From: Micromonospora coerulea | GTDB taxonomy: Bacteria > Actinomycetota > Actinomycetes > Mycobacteriales > Micromonosporaceae | Assembly: GCF_016598485.1 (NCBI RefSeq) | Contig: NZ_JAEMUW010000017.1 | Coordinates: 100,036 to 164,035 of the forward strand | Direction of reading: 5' to 3' | Length of the DNA stretch: 64,000 nt | Shown: positions 26,245 through 33,563 of the stretch, piece after piece | Position numbering within the stretch: the stretch's first letter is position 1 | Layout: every line of letters begins with the position of its first letter | Position numbers and translations under genes: made by a program | The notes under the pieces: generated by a model | The model's database searches: none | Seen by the model: the letters and a program-made list of their open reading frames with translations, nothing else | Told to the model about the DNA's origin: nothing

Positions 26245-26541
26245 ATGACGCAGGTCGCGACGGACCAGCTTCAGGTCTGGGTGGACCAGGACCTCTGCAC
26301 GGGCGACGGGCTCTGCGTGCAGTACGCGCCGGAGGTCTTCGAATTCGACGTCGACGGCCTGGCCTACGTCAAGGGCGCCGACGGTGAGCTGCGGCTGGCC
26401 CCGGGCAGCCGGGTGGACGTGCCGGAGCACCTGCGCCTCGAGGTGATCGACTCGGCCAGGGAGTGCCCGGGCGAGTGCATCCACGTGGTGCGCGGCAGCG
26501 ACGGCGTCGAGGTCGCCGGCCCGGACGCCGAGGAGGACTGA
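26245..26541 (+). CDS. Ferredoxin, [3Fe-4S]-type
   Basis: 98 residues. VDQDLCTGDGLCVQYAPEVF gives a C-x5-C pair and SARECPGECIHV supplies the third cluster cysteine plus one more. This C-x5-C...C-P spacing fits a single [3Fe-4S] cluster ferredoxin, which usually passes electrons to cytochromes P450 or other oxidoreductases. GAGGGG lies before ATG 26245. It diverges from the ARC gene; similar ferredoxin genes are common at this site in actinobacteria, but no partner enzyme is adjacent here. Confidence 0.9.
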   Translation: MTQVATDQLQVWVDQDLCTGDGLCVQYAPEVFEFDVDGLAYVKGADGELRLAPGSRVDVPEHLRLEVIDSARECPGECIHVVRGSDGVEVAGPDAEED

Positions 26542-26614
26542 GCGGCCCGCCCGGCCGCGACGGGCCGGCGGGTGCGCGGGACCTGAGCAGGCGCCCCGAC
26601 CGCGGGCCGCCAGC

Positions 26615-27187
26615 TCAGAGCATCGGGCGGCCGACCACCGACGCGACCAGCCGGGCGAACTCCTCCAGCCGGGCGATCTGTCCGGCGCCGCCGTCGTCGA
26701 GGGTCTTGCCGAAACGCAGCGCGTCGTGCCTCGGCCCGCCGACCATCTCGTCCCCGGGCGGCGCCTCGTCCAGCGAGGTCAGCAGCAGGTAGACGTCGAT
26801 GCTGTCGACCCGGATCTCGCCGGTGTCGGACCGGGTCAGCCGCCGCCGGCAGCCGACCTCGGTGACCGTGGAGACCGGCACCACCCGCAGCGACGAGGTC
26901 ATCGACCCGGGCGGCCCCTCCCCGGGCGGGACGTCCTCGCCGTGCCACAGCACGAGTCGGCTGCCGTCGCAGACGACGACCTCCTGCCACACCCCGTTGA
27001 CCTCGTTGACGAAGCGTTCCAGGGTGAAGCCGAGCACCGAGGCGCCGCGCAGCACCCCGCCGAGCGCCTCCAGGGCCACGTCGGGGTCGCGCAGGTAGGC
27101 CCGCGCCGCCGACTCGAGGTCGGTGTACGGCGACCAGTCGGGAAACACCGCGGGCAGGTCGCCGTTGCCGAAGCTCGGGCTGCTCAT
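26615..27187 (-). CDS. Conserved hypothetical protein
   Basis: 190 residues from ATG 27187 (GGGAG 7 bases upstream). The sequence is acidic with mixed alpha/beta character: FPDWSPYTDLESAARAYLRDP at the start, DSIDVYLLLTSLDEAPP in the middle and ARLEEFARLVASVVGRPML at the end. No signal peptide, membrane helix or catalytic motif was recognised. It converges with the ferredoxin gene and lies about 200 bp after trmI's 3' end region on the same strand. Good codon use and a good ribosome binding site support it as a real gene. Confidence 0.7.
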   Translation of the reverse strand: MSSPSFGNGDLPAVFPDWSPYTDLESAARAYLRDPDVALEALGGVLRGASVLGFTLERFVNEVNGVWQEVVVCDGSRLVLWHGEDVPPGEGPPGSMTSSLRVVPVSTVTEVGCRRRLTRSDTGEIRVDSIDVYLLLTSLDEAPPGDEMVGGPRHDALRFGKTLDDGGAGQIARLEEFARLVASVVGRPML

Positions 27188-27387
27188 GCCGCCGCTCCCG
27201 GCCACGCGCCGGGCGGCCGACCACGCCGGTCGTCACCGCCGCCGAGGCCCGCGCGGGGCCGGGCCCGGCCGCACGCCCCGATCCGCTCGCTCATGCCACC
27301 GTCTCCGCCCGTTCGGTGTCGTCCCGGCGCCGGTCCGCGCCGCGACACATGATCGCCTGCCTCATGCCGGGTCGCCCCACCACCCCG

Positions 27388-28392
27388 TCACGGTTGGTCC
27401 AGCTCCTCCACCGGGCCGGTCGGCTCGACGCCGGTGACCTGGGCGGTCGCCGCCTGGCGGGCCGCCTCGGCCGCGCGCAGCGCGTCCCGGCGCTGGACGT
27501 ACGCCTCGGTGCCCTTGCTCGGCTTGCGACGGCGCGGTGGCGCGGTGACCCCGGGGGCGAGCTTGCGCGCGGAGACCAGGAACGCGGTGTGCGCGATCAT
27601 GCGGTGGTCCGGGCGGACGGCGAGGCCCTCGGCGTGCCAGTCGCGCACCAGCGACTCCCAGGCCCGCGGCTCGGTCCAGCCACCGCGCTCGCGCAGCGCC
27701 TCGACCAGCTCCGACAGCTGGGGGGTGGTGGCCACGTAGCCGATGAAGACGCCGCCGGGCACCAGCGCCCGCTCGACCATGTCGAGGGTCTCCCACGGGG
27801 TGAGCATGTCCAGGATGATCCGGTCGAAGCCGGTCTCCTGGCACTCGGCGACGTCGCCGACGTGCAGGCGCCAGGCCGGGTGCGGCCCGTTGAAGAACGC
27901 CTCGACGTTGCGCTTGGCGATCTGGGCGAAGTCGTCGCGCACCTCGAAGGAGTGCAGCTCACCTTCGGTGCCGACGGCCCGCAGCAGCGAGCAGGACAGC
28001 GCGCCGGAGCCGGCGCCGGCCTCGAGCACCTTCGCACCGGGGAAGATGTCGCCCATCGCGACGATCTGCGCGGAGTCCTTCGGGTAGATCACCTGGGCGC
28101 CGCGCGGCATCGAGAGCACGTAGTCCGACAGCAGCGGGCGCAGCGCCAGGAAGGCGGTACCGCCGCCGGTGGTGGTGACGACGCTGCCGTCGGGCAGGCC
28201 GATCAGTGTGTCGTGCTTGAGGATCCCGCGGTGGGTGTGGAACTCCTTGCCGGGCTCCAGCGTCACGGTGTGCATCCGCCCCTTCGGGTCGGTCAGCTGC
28301 ACCCGGTCGCCGGGGCGGAACGGCCCCCGGTGAACGGGGGGCAGCGCCGGGACGGCGGGATCGGCCGGGACGGTGGAGGGCTGTGCGGTCAC
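27388..28392 (-). CDS. trmI: tRNA (adenine-N1)-methyltransferase TrmI
   Basis: 334 residues. An N-terminal beta domain (FRPGDRVQLTDPKGRMHTVTLEPGKEFHTHRG) precedes the Rossmann methyltransferase domain with VLEAGAGSGALSCSLLRAVG (SAM site) and FDRIILDMLTPWE. The enzyme makes m1A58 in the tRNA T-loop. The last 60 residues are a basic tail. GTG 28392 overlaps the site-2 protease stop by 4 bp (GTGA), so it is the second gene of that operon. The trmI link to proteasome genes is common in actinobacteria. Confidence 0.94.
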   Translation of the reverse strand: MTAQPSTVPADPAVPALPPVHRGPFRPGDRVQLTDPKGRMHTVTLEPGKEFHTHRGILKHDTLIGLPDGSVVTTTGGGTAFLALRPLLSDYVLSMPRGAQVIYPKDSAQIVAMGDIFPGAKVLEAGAGSGALSCSLLRAVGTEGELHSFEVRDDFAQIAKRNVEAFFNGPHPAWRLHVGDVAECQETGFDRIILDMLTPWETLDMVERALVPGGVFIGYVATTPQLSELVEALRERGGWTEPRAWESLVRDWHAEGLAVRPDHRMIAHTAFLVSARKLAPGVTAPPRRRKPSKGTEAYVQRRDALRAAEAARQAATAQVTGVEPTGPVEELDQP

Positions 28393-29543
28393 GTGTTCAT
28401 CTTCCGTTTGGGTTCCAGGAGCTGCGCCAGATCCGCGATGTGCAGAACGCCGACGACATCTTCGCCTGCCGTCACGACGTACTGTGCGCCCGGGTGGGTC
28501 CGTACGGTGCGCATCACCCGCTCCCCGTCCGCGCCGGCCGGCAGCGTCGGGAGCGTATCCAGGCCGAGGGCCACCGCGTCCACCGCGAGCCAGGGCCGGC
28601 GTTCCGGGGGTACGGCGTCGGCGCGGGCCGGGTCGACCAGGGCGACCGGCCGGCCGGCGGAGTCGACGACGGCCAGCGCGGCGCCGGGGGCCGGACCCTC
28701 GGCGCGGCGGCGCTCGGCCTCGGCCAGCGGGGTGCCGCTGGGCACCGGCAGCACCGGCCGGGCCAGCCGGGCCAGGTCGATCAGCGGCAGGCGGCGGCTG
28801 ATCCGGGCCAGCCGGATCGACTGGCCGGCGCCCCGCCACAGGGTGAACGCCACCAGCAGCAGCAACGGCAGCAGCAGCGGGGGCAGGGCCCGCCGCAGGG
28901 TGAGCAGCACGACCACGGCCAGGGTGCCGAGGGCGACCGCGCGGCCCACCCAGCCGGCCACCTCGGTGCCCCGGTGCTGGTCCCCGGTGAGCGCCCAGAC
29001 CGCTGCCCGCAGCGCGCGGCCGCCATCGAGCGGGAGCCCGGGCAGGCTGTTGAAGATCGCCACCACCACGTTGCTCGCCGCGACCTGGAAGGCGAGCTGG
29101 TCGGCCAGGGTGCCGTCGGGCAGGGCGAGGGTGGCCGCGACGGCGGCGACGCCGAGCACCGCGGAGACCGCCGGGCCGGCGAGCGAGACCAGCAGCTCCA
29201 CCCGGGGGCTGGGCGCGTCCCGGTCCAGCTCGGTGTATCCGCCGAGCAGCTCCAGGGTGATCCCGCGCACACCGATGCCGTACCGACGGGCGGTCAGCGC
29301 GTGCCCCAGCTCGTGCAGCAGCACCGAGCCGAGCAGGGAGACGACGAAACCGGCACCGACGAGATAGCCGGCGACCGGGCCGAGGTCGAGCTGGCGGCGG
29401 ACCAGCGCCGCGTACGCGACGGTCACCACCAGGGTGAGCAGGAGCATCGAGGCGTCCAGGTGCAGCGGCACCCCGAACACCCGGCCCACGGTCAGCCCGG
29501 GTCGGCGCCCGCGCCGGCGTGGTGGTCGGGACGGCTGCTGCAC
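28389..29543 (-). CDS. Site-2 protease family (M50) membrane metalloprotease with CBS-type C-terminus
   Basis: 384 residues. LLHELGHALTARRYG holds the HExxH zinc site inside the membrane, and FNSLPGLPLDGGRAL is the second zinc motif (NxxPxxPLDGG). About six membrane helices occupy residues 20-235. The C-terminal 130 residues resemble a CBS-domain pair (VTAGEDVVGVLHIADLAQLL). Such proteases cut membrane-bound anti-sigma or other factors; the substrate is unknown. It is coupled to trmI by a 4-bp overlap. The start is GTG 29543. Confidence 0.92.
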   Translation of the reverse strand: MQQPSRPPRRRGRRPGLTVGRVFGVPLHLDASMLLLTLVVTVAYAALVRRQLDLGPVAGYLVGAGFVVSLLGSVLLHELGHALTARRYGIGVRGITLELLGGYTELDRDAPSPRVELLVSLAGPAVSAVLGVAAVAATLALPDGTLADQLAFQVAASNVVVAIFNSLPGLPLDGGRALRAAVWALTGDQHRGTEVAGWVGRAVALGTLAVVVLLTLRRALPPLLLPLLLLVAFTLWRGAGQSIRLARISRRLPLIDLARLARPVLPVPSGTPLAEAERRRAEGPAPGAALAVVDSAGRPVALVDPARADAVPPERRPWLAVDAVALGLDTLPTLPAGADGERVMRTVRTHPGAQYVVTAGEDVVGVLHIADLAQLLEPKRKMNT

Positions 29544-29624
29544 CGCACCGATGCTACGCGGCGGCGATCATGCGCCGGTGCGGCGACGGCCGCCCTGTCA
29601 CACCGGTGCCCTAACCTTCCGGAC

Positions 29625-30539
29625 ATGACGGCGGAACCGGTGATCGACACGCAGGACCCCCCGGCCCCGGCGGTGGTGCCGCCCACGGTGCGGGCGTCGC
29701 TGTCGCCGTCACGGGCGGCGGACTTCAAGACCTGCCCCCTGCTCTACCGGTTCCGCAGCATCGACCGACTGCCCGAGCGGCCCACGGTGGAGCAGGCCCG
29801 GGGCACGCTGGTGCACGCCGTGCTGGAGCGGCTGTTCGATTTGCCGGCGGCGGCCCGCACGCCCGAGTCGGCGGGCGACCTGGTGGCCCCGCAGTGGGAC
29901 CGGCTGGTCACCGAGGAGCCGGAGCTGGCGGGCCTGTTCGCCGAGGGCGACGCCGCGGGCGTCGCGGAGTTCCTCCGCTCGGCCGCCGGGCTGCTGCAGG
30001 GCTACTTCGCGGTGGAGGACCCGCGCCGGCTCGAGCCGGCCGAGCGGGAGGCGTTGATCTCCGCGGTGGTCGACGACGAGTTGCTGATCCGGGGCTACCT
30101 GGACCGGCTCGACGTCGCCCCGGACGGGGCGCTGCGGGTGGTCGACTACAAGACCGGCGGCGCGCCCCGGGAGGCGTTCGAGGCGCGGGCGCTGTTCCAG
30201 CTCAAGTTCTACGCCCTGGTGCTGTGGCGCACCCGGGGGGTGGTGCCGCGGGTGCTGCGGCTGCTCTACCTCAAGGACGCCGAGATCTGCGACTACACAC
30301 CGGACGCGGAGGAGCTGCTGCGCTTCGAGCGCACGGTGGTGGCGCTCTGGCAGGCCATCGAGCAGGCCACCGCGCGCCAGGATTTCCGGCCCCGGCCCAG
30401 CCGGCTCTGCGACTGGTGCAGCCATCAGGCGCACTGCCCGAGCTTCGGCGGCACCCCGCCGCCTTTCCCGGTCACCGCCACCACCGACCCGCTGCGCGAC
30501 GCCCGCTCCGGGCCGGTCGCCCCGGGCGCGGACGAGTGA
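29625..30539 (+). CDS. RecB family exonuclease (PD-(D/E)XK nuclease)
   Basis: 304 residues. ARGTLVHAVLERLF and VVDYKTGG hold the nuclease core (Asp, Lys of D-x-K). TCPLLYRF near the N-terminus and LCDWCSHQAHCP at the C-terminus supply four cysteines that fit the AddB-type iron-sulfur staple. It should cut DNA ends in repair, as in Cas4/AddB relatives. No helicase partner is next to it. ATG 29625 follows TAACCT by about 8 bases with no ribosome binding site, so the mRNA is probably leaderless. It diverges from the site-2 protease. Confidence 0.92.
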   Translation: MTAEPVIDTQDPPAPAVVPPTVRASLSPSRAADFKTCPLLYRFRSIDRLPERPTVEQARGTLVHAVLERLFDLPAAARTPESAGDLVAPQWDRLVTEEPELAGLFAEGDAAGVAEFLRSAAGLLQGYFAVEDPRRLEPAEREALISAVVDDELLIRGYLDRLDVAPDGALRVVDYKTGGAPREAFEARALFQLKFYALVLWRTRGVVPRVLRLLYLKDAEICDYTPDAEELLRFERTVVALWQAIEQATARQDFRPRPSRLCDWCSHQAHCPSFGGTPPPFPVTATTDPLRDARSGPVAPGADE

Positions 30540-30639
30540 GTCTCCCTCCCCGGGAGGAGGGGCGGGTTCGGCAGCGGCGACGACGGGTCCCGCCGGGCGG
30601 CGGCCGGCGCTCCGGTGTGACCGGATCGGGCTGACGGCC

Positions 30640-30819
30640 GTGGGCACGGCAACCCGGCGCCCGGCCCCGGCGCCCGACCGGATCGGGCACGGACTGGTCG
30701 ACATGCGGGGGCGGGTCGCCCTCTACGGTGGGATCCTGCGGGCCGGTCCGCGGCCGGGCGGCGGCTTCCGGGTCTCTGCGAGCATCCCGGTGAAGCAGGT
30801 CGGGGCGGTGTCCGCGTGA
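30640..30819 (+). pseudogene. C-terminal remnant of a NarL-type sensor histidine kinase
   Basis: About 60 codons that read IGHGLVDMRGRVALYGGILRAG, PRPGGGFRVSASIPV, then a stop at 30819. This is the G2-box and end of the HATPase domain of a NarL-partner kinase (usually GHGLxGMRERVALYGG). The dimerisation and phosphoacceptor His region and the rest of the ATPase are absent; the sequence upstream is unrelated and low in coding quality. The intact response regulator starts 94 bp later, so this was its partner, cut by a deletion. Confidence 0.75.
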
Positions 30820-30912
30820 CCGGCCGAGCACGCGCCGCACGCGCCCGGTCGCGGGGACCGCGGCACCGCCACGGCGGGCCGGAGCGGCACGAGCAGCACG
30901 ACGGGAGATCCG

Positions 30913-31599
30913 ATGACCGACAGCGCGACGCCGGCACGGCCGGTGCGGATCCTGCTCGCCGACGACCAGCCGCTGCTGCGTAGCGGGTTCCGGATGGTGC
31001 TCGGCACGCAGGACGACCTGGACGTCGTCGCGGAGGCCGGGGACGGCCTCGAGGCGGTGGAACTGTCCCGGCGGCTGCTGCCGGACGTCGTGCTGATGGA
31101 CATCCGGATGCCGCGGATGGACGGCGTGGCGGCGACCCGGGCCATCGTCGACGCCCGGCTGCCGGTGCGGGTGCTGATCCTCACCACGTTCGACCTCGAC
31201 GAGTACGTGGTCGGCGCGCTGCGCGCCGGGGCGAGCGGCTTCCTCGCCAAGGACGTGCCGGCCGAGGACCTGGTCGCGGCGATCCGCACGGTGGCCGCCG
31301 GGGAGGCCGCGGTGACGCCGCGGATCCTCCGGCGGCTGCTGGACCGGTTCGCCGACGTGCTGCCGGACCCGGCGGCTAGAGCGCCGAAGGCGCTGAGCGC
31401 GCTGACCGAGCGGGAGCGGGAGGTCCTGGTGCAGGTCGCCCGAGGGCTGTCCAACGCGGAGATCGCCCGGGCGCTGTCGGTCAGCGAGACCACCATCAAG
31501 ACCCACGTCGGTCACGTGCTGACCAAGCTGGGGCTGCGCGACCGGGTGCAGGCCGTGGTGCTGGCGTACGAGTCGGGGCTGGTGCGTCCCCGGCAGTGA
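30913..31599 (+). CDS. NarL/FixJ family response regulator
   Basis: 228 residues. The receiver domain has LLADDQPLLRSG (acidic pocket), the phospho-acceptor Asp63 in VVLMDIRMPRMDG, TTF and KDVPAEDL. The C-terminal LuxR helix-turn-helix is LTEREREVLVQVARGLSNAEIARALSVSETTIKTHV in family form. It should bind DNA after phosphorylation, but its cognate kinase gene immediately upstream is only a remnant, so it may be orphaned or driven by another kinase. ATG 30913 has GGGAGA upstream. Confidence 0.95.
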   Translation: MTDSATPARPVRILLADDQPLLRSGFRMVLGTQDDLDVVAEAGDGLEAVELSRRLLPDVVLMDIRMPRMDGVAATRAIVDARLPVRVLILTTFDLDEYVVGALRAGASGFLAKDVPAEDLVAAIRTVAAGEAAVTPRILRRLLDRFADVLPDPAARAPKALSALTEREREVLVQVARGLSNAEIARALSVSETTIKTHVGHVLTKLGLRDRVQAVVLAYESGLVRPRQ

Positions 31600-31652
31600 G
31601 GCTTCCTCGCCCCGGGTCATCCGCAGTGGTCAGCGTGATGCCGTCTGGCTCA

Positions 31653-32002
31653 TCATCCGGCCTGGTTACTCCGTTCGGGATCCACGCTTCCGAGGGCGTC
31701 GACCCGCCCCCACCGCCCTGGAATGTCGAGCAGTTCGATTCGGCCGAACCGTTCGGGCCGCGCCGGCGCGACCACCAGATCCTCCCCGTACGGCTCGAGC
31801 CCGAGCAGGGTGCGGACCATCAGCAGGGGCGCTCCGGTGGCCATGGCCTGCGGGCTGCTCGCTGCGGGATACGTGACGGGGAGCCTGATCAGCTCACGGT
31901 CGTAGCCGCCGAAGGCCTCCGGCAGGCTCCCCTGGAAGTGCCGGGACGCGTCGATGATGCCCTCGGCGATGCGTCCGGCCTCGTCGGTGAAGCCGTAGCG
32001 GC
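31653..32002 (-). pseudogene. C-terminal fragment of a glycogen-debranching-type enzyme (copy A)
   Basis: The minus strand reads RRYGFTDEAGRIAEGIIDAS, then LPEAFGGYDRELIRLP, TLLGLEPYGEDLVVAP, FGRIELLDIPGRWGRVDALG and a stop. This matches the last about 115 residues of the intact enzyme at 6946-9000. The rest of the gene is missing: at 32002 the homology stops and the opposite-strand copy B begins. It has no start codon of its own with a ribosome binding site. Confidence 0.8.
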
Positions 32003-32311
32003 GAAGGCATCATCGACGCCGCCGAGTTCTTCCAGGGCCGGCTGCCGGAGGCCTTCGGCGGATACGACCGGACGCTGACCCGCTATCCCGTGCTGTACCC
32101 CACGGCGTGCAGTCCGCAGGCGTGGTCCACGGGCACCCCCCTGTTGCTGCTGCGGACCATGCTCGGCATGGAGCCCCGCGGGAACCACCTGGTGACCAGG
32201 CCGGCCGTGCCTTTGAGCATTGGCCGCATCGAGCTGCTCGACATCCCCGGACGGTGGGGCCGGGCCGGCGCCCTCGGGCGCGCCCACCCGAAACTGACCG
32301 CTCCGAGATGA
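32003..32311 (+). pseudogene. C-terminal fragment of a glycogen-debranching-type enzyme (copy B, opposite strand)
   Basis: The plus strand reads EGIIDAAEFFQGRLPEAFGG, TRYPVLYPTACSPQAWSTG, then RIELLDIPGRWGRAGALG and a stop at 32311. It matches the end of the enzyme at 6946-9000 and is a diverged relative of copy A, with which it lies exactly head to head. The junction falls at the equivalent place in both proteins (RRYGF of A against EGIID of B). It is not a functional gene. Confidence 0.8.
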
Positions 32312-32795
32312 TGGCGGGTCACCGGCCGCGTGTTCCGTCCGGTGGCCCGTCCGGCGCAGCCCCACGGCGTACCTGGCTCCCCCGCGTCCACCAGAGCACG
32401 CTGTCGGCGTCTCCCCAGCGGCACTCGCCGTAACCACCCCCGACGCGCCGCGGGGGGTGGCACGACCGGTACCGCAGTCCGCGCCGCGGGACGACGGCGC
32501 TGTTGCGGTCGTCACCTACCGTGACCACGGGCGGCCTGGCGCGGTTGACCATGACGCGACGTCAGGTCCTAGCGTCGGCGGCGACGGTGTCCCGCCGGCC
32601 GGGAAGTCGATCGACCGGCCGGCGGGTCAGGGGCAACCCTGAGCGGGCATCGGGGCCGACCCGCAGCAGGATCTCCGGCACCGGATACGTCCGGGGGTGG
32701 ACGAAACGGCCGTCCGCAGCGCCGAAGATGGGAACGGCCGCACCGACCAGCGGGGGCGGTGCGGACAGAGCAGGCAGACGGAAGAGGTAAATGAC
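32312..32795. other. Region upstream of the ABC exporter, no confident gene
   Basis: About 480 bp. A minus-strand frame at 32319-32552 (77 codons) has high third-position GC but no ribosome binding site or family motif, so it is left out. At 32590-32623 an 11-bp perfect stem (CCGCCGGCCGG and its complement, 12-base loop) could be a terminator or attenuator before the exporter genes. GAAGAGG before GTG 32796 is the exporter's ribosome binding site. Confidence 0.4.
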
Positions 32796-33563
32796 GTGAC
32801 CGCGACGGTGGGTCCGCAGGCGCAGGCCGCGGCCCAGGCCAACGACGTGTGGAAGCTGTACGGCAGCGGCGAGGCGCAGGTCGCCGCGCTGCGGGGGGTG
32901 ACCGCGGAGTTCGAGCGCGGCCGGTTCACCGCGATCATGGGGCCGTCCGGCTCGGGCAAGTCGACGCTGATGCACTGTCTGGCGGGCCTGGACTCGGTGA
33001 CCCGGGGCACCGTCTCGATCGGCGAGACGACGGTCACCGGGCTCGGCGACTCCGGGTTGACCAAGCTGCGCCGGGACAAGGTCGGCTTCATCTTCCAGCA
33101 GTTCAATCTGCTGCCCACGCTCACCGCCCAGGAGAACATCCTGCTGCCGCTGTCGATCGCCGGCCGCAAGCCGGACCCGGCCTGGTACGACACGGTGATC
33201 GACACGGTCGGCCTGCGGGACCGGCTGAAGCACCGGCCGGCGCAGCTCTCCGGCGGCCAGCAGCAGCGGGTGGCCTGCGCGCGGGCCCTGGTCGCCCGCC
33301 CCGAGGTGATCTTCGCCGACGAGCCGACCGGCAACCTGGACTCCCGTTCCGGTGCGGAGGTGCTCAACTTCCTGCGCAACTCGGTCCGCGAGCACGGCCA
33401 GACCATCGTGATGGTCACCCACGACCCGACCGCCGCCGCGTACGCCGACCGGGTGATCTTCCTGGCCGACGGGCAGATCGTCTCCGAGCTGGTGGAGCCG
33501 ACCGCCGACACGGTGCTGGACACCATGAAGAAGCTCGACACTCCCACCGAGGTGGCGCGCTGA
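32796..33563 (+). CDS. ABC transporter ATP-binding protein (MacB/LolD type)
   Basis: 255 residues. Walker A GPSGSGKST, Q-loop FIFQQFNLLP, signature LSGGQQQR, Walker B VIFADEPTGNLDS and H-loop VTHD are all present. The form is that of MacB/LolD-type ATPases that drive mechanotransmission or lipoprotein/peptide export rather than import. GTG 32796 has GAAGAGG upstream; a longer reading from 32697 has a poor-quality leader. Its stop overlaps the permease ATG (TGATG), so the two genes are coupled. Confidence 0.95.
   Translation: MTATVGPQAQAAAQANDVWKLYGSGEAQVAALRGVTAEFERGRFTAIMGPSGSGKSTLMHCLAGLDSVTRGTVSIGETTVTGLGDSGLTKLRRDKVGFIFQQFNLLPTLTAQENILLPLSIAGRKPDPAWYDTVIDTVGLRDRLKHRPAQLSGGQQQRVACARALVARPEVIFADEPTGNLDSRSGAEVLNFLRNSVREHGQTIVMVTHDPTAAAYADRVIFLADGQIVSELVEPTADTVLDTMKKLDTPTEVAR

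Noticed and set aside
32319..32552. 77-codon minus-strand ORF between debranching fragment and ABC exporter
   Set aside because: High third-position GC but no ribosome binding site, no family and no neighbour support; left as undecided non-coding.
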